From assembly GCA_018991295.1 (NCBI GenBank), contig JAGKSZ010000060.1:1-16963 (forward strand): a DNA stretch of 16,963 bases. Direction: 5' to 3'. The first letter of the stretch is position 1. Every line of letters starts with the position of its first letter. Position numbers and translations under genes: made by a program. Shown here piece by piece: positions 14,346 to 16,963 of the stretch. The DNA comes from Porphyrobacter sp. (GTDB lineage: Bacteria > Pseudomonadota > Alphaproteobacteria > Sphingomonadales > Sphingomonadaceae). The notes beneath the pieces were generated by a model, which saw nothing but the letters and a program-made list of their open reading frames with translations, made no database searches and was not told the DNA's origin.

Positions 14346-15362
14346 ATGAACCCGTCCACCGATACCGACCTCGCCGCCGCCGCACAAGCCACGACCGATA
14401 ACGCCATCCAGCGCGTGCTGGTGCTGGAAATGGTGCGCGTGACCGAAGCCGCAGCGATTGCAGCGGCGCAGCTGATCGGGCGCGGCGATGAAAAGGCGGC
14501 CGATGCCGCGGCGGTGGAAGCCATGCGCCGCGCCTTCGACAACCTCTACATGGATGGCACCGTGGTGATCGGTGAGGGTGAGCGCGATGAGGCTCCGATG
14601 CTGTTCATCGGTGAGAAGGTCGGCATGGGCAAGGGCCCCAAGATCGACATCGCGCTCGATCCGCTCGAAGGCACCACCATCACCGCCAAAGCCGGGCCCA
14701 ATGCGCTCGCCGTGCTGGCGGCAGCCGAAGAAGGCTGCCTTTTGAACGCGCCCGATGTCTACATGGACAAGCTGGCGGTGGGGCCGGGCTATCCCGAAGG
14801 CATCATCGATCTTGCCAAAAGCGCGACCGAAAATGTCTGCGCGGTGGCCAATGCCAAGGGCGTGAAGCCGTCCGAAATCAACGTCTGCGTGCTCGATCGC
14901 CCGCGCCATGCCGATCTGATTGCCGAACTGCGCACGCTGGGCTGCGGCGTGGTGCTGATCGGTGATGGGGACGTGGCCGGCGTGATCGCGGTGACCGACG
15001 AGGAAACCACTATCGATATGTACATGGGTCAGGGCGGGGCGCCCGAAGGCGTGCTGGCCGCAGCTGCGCTGCGCTGCGTGGGCGGGCAGTTCAATGGCCG
15101 CCTCGTGTTCCGCAACGACGACGAAAAGGCCCGTGCCCGTAAGTGGGGCATCGAAGACCTCAATCGCATCTACAAGCTCGAAGACCTCGCGCGGGGCGAC
15201 TGCATCTTTGCCGCAACCGGCGTGACCGATGGCTCGCTGCTGGGCGGGGTAAAGCGCCGCCGCAAGCCGACGGGTGAGACGATCCTGACCACCGAAAGCG
15301 TGGTGATGCGCGCATCGAGCGGGACCGTGCGCTGGATCAAGGGCGAACACCGCATCCCTTGA
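14346..15362 (+). CDS. glpX: Class II fructose-1,6-bisphosphatase (GlpX)
   Basis: GlpX hydrolyses fructose-1,6-bisphosphate to fructose-6-phosphate (EC 3.1.3.11), a metal-dependent step of gluconeogenesis. The protein has 338 residues, close to E. coli GlpX (336). The conserved blocks are I-G-E-G-E-R-D-E-A-P-M-L (75-86) and L-D-P-L-E-G-T-T (104-111), which supply metal and phosphate ligands, and G-D-G-D-V-A-G (206-212). The C-terminal region holds F-A-A-T-G-V-T-D-G-S-L-L (288-299). The start is ambiguous: ATG at 14346 has AGGG eleven bases upstream, and a TTG at 14340 is better spaced from it and would add two residues. The last 34 bases of the gene are the start of a 98-bp tandem repeat. In related genomes hom and glpX are often neighbours; here two unrelated minus-strand genes lie between them. 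Confidence 0.95.
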   Translation: MNPSTDTDLAAAAQATTDNAIQRVLVLEMVRVTEAAAIAAAQLIGRGDEKAADAAAVEAMRRAFDNLYMDGTVVIGEGERDEAPMLFIGEKVGMGKGPKIDIALDPLEGTTITAKAGPNALAVLAAAEEGCLLNAPDVYMDKLAVGPGYPEGIIDLAKSATENVCAVANAKGVKPSEINVCVLDRPRHADLIAELRTLGCGVVLIGDGDVAGVIAVTDEETTIDMYMGQGGAPEGVLAAAALRCVGGQFNGRLVFRNDDEKARARKWGIEDLNRIYKLEDLARGDCIFAATGVTDGSLLGGVKRRRKPTGETILTTESVVMRASSGTVRWIKGEHRIP

Positions 15363-15610
15363 GAGGTTGAAGAGGGCTGCCGCTGGCCCAAGGCGCGGCG
15401 GTCCTGCGCACTCCAAGCAAGCGCACGCGCTGGATCAAGGGCGAGCATCGCATCCCTTGAGGGGTTGAAGAGGGCTGCCGCTGGCCCAAGGTGCGGCGGT
15501 CCTGCGCACCCCAAACAGGCGCACGCGCTGGATCAAGGGCGAGCATCGCATCCCTTAAGGGGTTAAAGTGGGCTGCCGCTGGCCCAAGGCGCGGCGGTCC
15601 TGCGCACTCC
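15329..15610 (+). repeat. 98-bp tandem repeat, about 2.9 copies, beginning inside glpX
   Basis: Three units start at 15329, 15427 and 15525 with GCGCTGGATCAAGGGCGA, a period of exactly 98. Units 1 and 2 differ at 7 of 98 positions by my count; unit 3 is truncated after about 86 bases. Unit 1 contains the last 34 bases of glpX (coding R-W-I-K-G-E-H-R-I-P and stop) plus 64 bases of 3' flank. Units 2 and 3 keep the same decapeptide and a stop but are not joined to any reading frame; 98 is not a multiple of three. The two changes in the coding part (GAA to GAG, CAC to CAT) are synonymous. Confidence 0.9.
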
Positions 15611-15674
15611 TGCAATCAGAATGGGCACGTTCCCACCCCCAACCCCCCCCCCATGCGGGAGGGGAGCGAGACTT

Positions 15675-15695
15675 GCCCCGGACGTGATCCGGGGC
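15675..15695. repeat. Extragenic palindrome
   Basis: GCCCCGGA and TCCGGGGC flank CGTGA. Related CCCCGGAC-T-TGATCCGGGG-type palindromes are, from memory, common dispersed extragenic elements in alphaproteobacteria. No T-run is present. Confidence 0.55.
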
Positions 15696-15732
15696 TCAGT
15701 CGCAGCGGGGTGGGCCCCGGGGTCAGGCGGCC

Positions 15733-15763
15733 GCTTCCCTTGAGGGGTTGACGAGGGCTGCCG
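15733..15763 (+). repeat. Detached fragment of the 98-bp repeat
   Basis: These 31 bases match the block that follows the glpX stop in repeat unit 2 (CCCTTGAGGGGTTGA, then GAGGGCTGCCG) at 29 of 31 positions, over 120 bp beyond the array. It shows that part of the unit exists outside the tandem array, either as a decayed copy or as an older dispersed element. Confidence 0.6.
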
Positions 15764-15784
15764 GTCATTCAGACCTGCCGCCTT

Positions 15785-15859
15785 CCCGGGCTTGACCCGG
15801 GATCCTGCTGCCTTCCTGCTTGCGGAGACAAGAAAGCGGCCCCCCGGGTCAAGCCCGGG
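15785..15859. repeat. Long inverted repeat with 17-base arms
   Basis: CCCGGGCTTGACCCGGG (15785-15801) is the exact reverse complement of CCCGGGTCAAGCCCGGG (15843-15859), with 41 bases between. Each arm is itself nearly palindromic through its CCCGGG ends, as in a pair of inverted extragenic palindromes. It could form a stem-loop in RNA from either strand. Confidence 0.7.
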
Positions 15860-15923
15860 GAGGCGAGGAGGGTGCGACAAAACGCGCTGCATTCCCGCCA
15901 GTTATTATGGCCGCGCAAGAACG

Positions 15924-15956
15924 AAAAACCCCGGCGGATCGCTCCGCCGGGGTTTT
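15924..15956. terminator. Bidirectional Rho-independent terminator between glpX and groEL
   Basis: CCCCGGCGGA (15929-15938) and TCCGCCGGGG (15943-15952) pair perfectly around TCGC. Five A precede and four T follow on the plus strand, so it has the T-run needed in both directions. On the minus strand it lies about 130 bases after the groEL stop. On the plus strand it would stop glpX read-through. Confidence 0.9.
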
Positions 15957-15976
15957 CTGTGTTCTGGTGCCTGGGC

Positions 15977-16069
15977 CGACTCTGGCAAAGCCGGAGTCGT
16001 CAGACGGGGCCTTGCGGCCCCGCTGGCCGGCCTTGGGCGAGTGCGCAGCCAGCTTGCGCTGGCTGGCGC
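15977..16069 (-). promoter_or_regulatory. Three hairpins in the groEL 3' untranslated region
   Basis: In the order met by groEL mRNA: 16043-16069 (AGCCAGC/GCTGGCT core, loop GCAA), 16005-16022 (GGGGCC/GGCCCC, loop GCAA) and 15977-15999 (CGACTC/GAGTCG with inner pairs, loop TTT), coordinates on the plus strand. GCAA is a GNRA tetraloop. The terminator follows with loop GCGA, also GNRA. Confidence 0.6.
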
Positions 16070-16082
16070 CCGCCCTAGCGGC

Positions 16083-16963
16083 TTAGAAACCCATGCCGCC
16101 CATGTCGGGCATCGCAGGCGCGGCCGGCTTGTCGTCCGGACGTTCCACGATGGCGGCTTCGGTGGTGATCAGCAGGCCGGCAACCGAGGCTGCATCCTGC
16201 AGGGCGGTGCGCACGACCTTGGTCGGGTCGATCACGCCGGCCTTCACCAGGTTTTCGTAGGTGTCGGTGGCAGCGTTGAAGCCCTGCGTCTCGTCATTCT
16301 CGCGCAGCAGGTTGCCCGCAACGACCGCGCCATCATGGCCGGCGTTCTGAGCGATCTGCTTGATCGGGGCGGTGATCGCCTTGCGGATGATGTCGATACC
16401 GCGGGTCTGGTCTTCGTTCGCGCCCTTCAGGCCTTCGAGAGCCTTGGTGGCGTAGAGCAGAGCCGTACCGCCGCCCGGAACGATGCCTTCTTCCACCGCA
16501 GCGCGGGTCGCGTGGAGGGCGTCGTCGACGCGGTCCTTGCGCTCCTTCACTTCGACTTCGGTCGCACCGCCAACCTTGATCACGGCCACACCGCCAGCAA
16601 GCTTGGCAAGGCGTTCCTGCAGCTTTTCACGGTCATAGTCGGACGAGGTGTCGTCGATCTGGGTGCGGATCTCGGCGACGCGCGCCTTGATCTCGTCAGC
16701 CGAGCCGGCGCCATCGACGATGGTGGTGTTGTCCTTGTCGATCGAGACCTTCTTGGCCTGGCCGAGCATACCCACGGTGACGTTTTCGAGCTTGATGCCG
16801 AGGTCTTCGGAAATCATCTCGCCCTTGGTCAGGATCGCGATGTCCTGCAGCATCGCCTTGCGGCGATCACCGAAGCCCGGAGCCTTGACCGCTGCAACCT
16901 TGAGGCCGCCGCGCAGCTTGTTGACCACGAGGGTGGCCAGCGCCTCGCCCTCGATGTCCTCGG
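16083..16963 (-). CDS. groEL: Chaperonin GroEL, C-terminal part (cut by window end)
   Basis: The last 292 codons of GroEL, the 60-kDa subunit of the double-ring ATP-dependent folding chamber. The frame is open to the window edge (the first visible residues are E-D-I-E-G-E-A-L-A), so the in-frame Met at 16928 is internal and not a start. Diagnostic parts are A-V-K-A-P-G-F-G-D-R-R-K, the ATP-site stretch E-E-G-I-V-P-G-G-G-T-A-L-L and the Gly-Met tail M-P-D-M-G-G-M-G-F. The apical-domain end, intermediate domain and second equatorial domain are present; about 46% of the protein is missing beyond the window, where groES would be expected. All visible motifs are intact, so it looks functional. Confidence 0.97.
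   Translation of the reverse strand, partial: EDIEGEALATLVVNKLRGGLKVAAVKAPGFGDRRKAMLQDIAILTKGEMISEDLGIKLENVTVGMLGQAKKVSIDKDNTTIVDGAGSADEIKARVAEIRTQIDDTSSDYDREKLQERLAKLAGGVAVIKVGGATEVEVKERKDRVDDALHATRAAVEEGIVPGGGTALLYATKALEGLKGANEDQTRGIDIIRKAITAPIKQIAQNAGHDGAVVAGNLLRENDETQGFNAATDTYENLVKAGVIDPTKVVRTALQDAASVAGLLITTEAAIVERPDDKPAAPAMPDMGGMGF

Larger units (their letters stand above)
15363..16082. other. Gene-free, repeat-rich region between glpX and groEL
   Basis: These 720 bp contain no credible gene. Minus-strand frames crossing the 98-bp repeats share the words C-A-G-P-P and L-G-P-A-A only because the DNA repeats. The region holds the rest of the tandem repeat, a run of ten C (15643-15652), a small palindrome (15675-15695), a detached repeat fragment (15733-15763), a long inverted repeat (15785-15859), a bidirectional terminator and the hairpins of the groEL 3' UTR. 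Confidence 0.7.

Noticed and set aside
14316..15615. Long minus-strand frames over glpX and the 98-bp repeats, sharing C-A-G-P-P and L-G-P-A-A words
   Set aside because: They are antisense to a clearly coding gene, lack family features, and their similarity follows from the DNA repeat being read in shifting frames.

Overview
The window looks like chromosomal DNA of a GC-rich alphaproteobacterium, most likely a member of the Sphingomonadales (Erythrobacteraceae/Sphingomonadaceae). This is inferred from the strong G/C bias at third codon positions, signal peptides ending in A-A-Q, a TonB–ExbB–ExbD–ExbD cluster, small secreted proteins carrying a G-E-I-V-V-C-R motif, and homoserine dehydrogenase lying near GlpX-type fructose-bisphosphatase. 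No 16S gene or other decisive marker is present, so the genus is not fixed. No transposase, integrase, phage gene, CRISPR array or tRNA was seen.

Left part, + strand (124-6915). An HscC-type Hsp70 is followed 10 bp later by a membrane-anchored J-domain-like protein whose HPD motif reads N-P-D, a probable dedicated chaperone/co-chaperone pair. Next come a secreted DUF2059 protein and a large Lhr-type DEXH helicase of the ligase-associated DNA-damage-response family. Neither a ligase nor the usual phosphoesterase gene is next to the helicase here.

Centre, - strand (10231 down to 6941). This is a TonB energy-transduction operon: tonB, exbB, exbD, exbD, then a Rho-independent terminator, then a third exbD with its own Shine-Dalgarno and a candidate promoter. 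Strong stem-loops sit in the tonB/exbB and exbB/exbD gaps, suggesting segment-specific mRNA levels. Between the terminator and the third exbD lies a perfect 16-bp palindrome, TGTTTCACGTGAAACA, identical to the bacterial parS centromere consensus. This places the window in the part of the main chromosome bound by ParB, normally near the replication origin.

Right part. A divergent 396-bp intergenic region separates tonB from a secreted protein of unknown function on the + strand, followed by hom (homoserine dehydrogenase with a C-terminal ACT domain). Two tandem paralogous secreted proteins, each with an identically spaced Cys pair, face hom on the - strand. glpX (class II fructose-1,6-bisphosphatase) starts divergently from them. 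The 3' end of glpX is the first unit of a 98-bp tandem repeat of nearly three copies. It is followed by a roughly 470-bp gene-free stretch with a repeat fragment, G+C-rich extragenic palindromes and a bidirectional terminator. The window ends inside groEL on the - strand, whose 3' untranslated region folds into four successive hairpins, three of them with GNRA-type loops.

The genes are mostly housekeeping: protein folding (HscC/J protein, GroEL), DNA repair (Lhr), nutrient uptake across the outer membrane (TonB system), threonine/methionine synthesis (hom) and gluconeogenesis (glpX). The most notable points are the parS site inside the TonB locus, the hairpin-punctuated TonB operon, the secreted Cys-pair paralogs, the glpX-derived tandem repeat and the structured groEL 3' UTR. 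I did not find a convincing wholly new multi-gene system.
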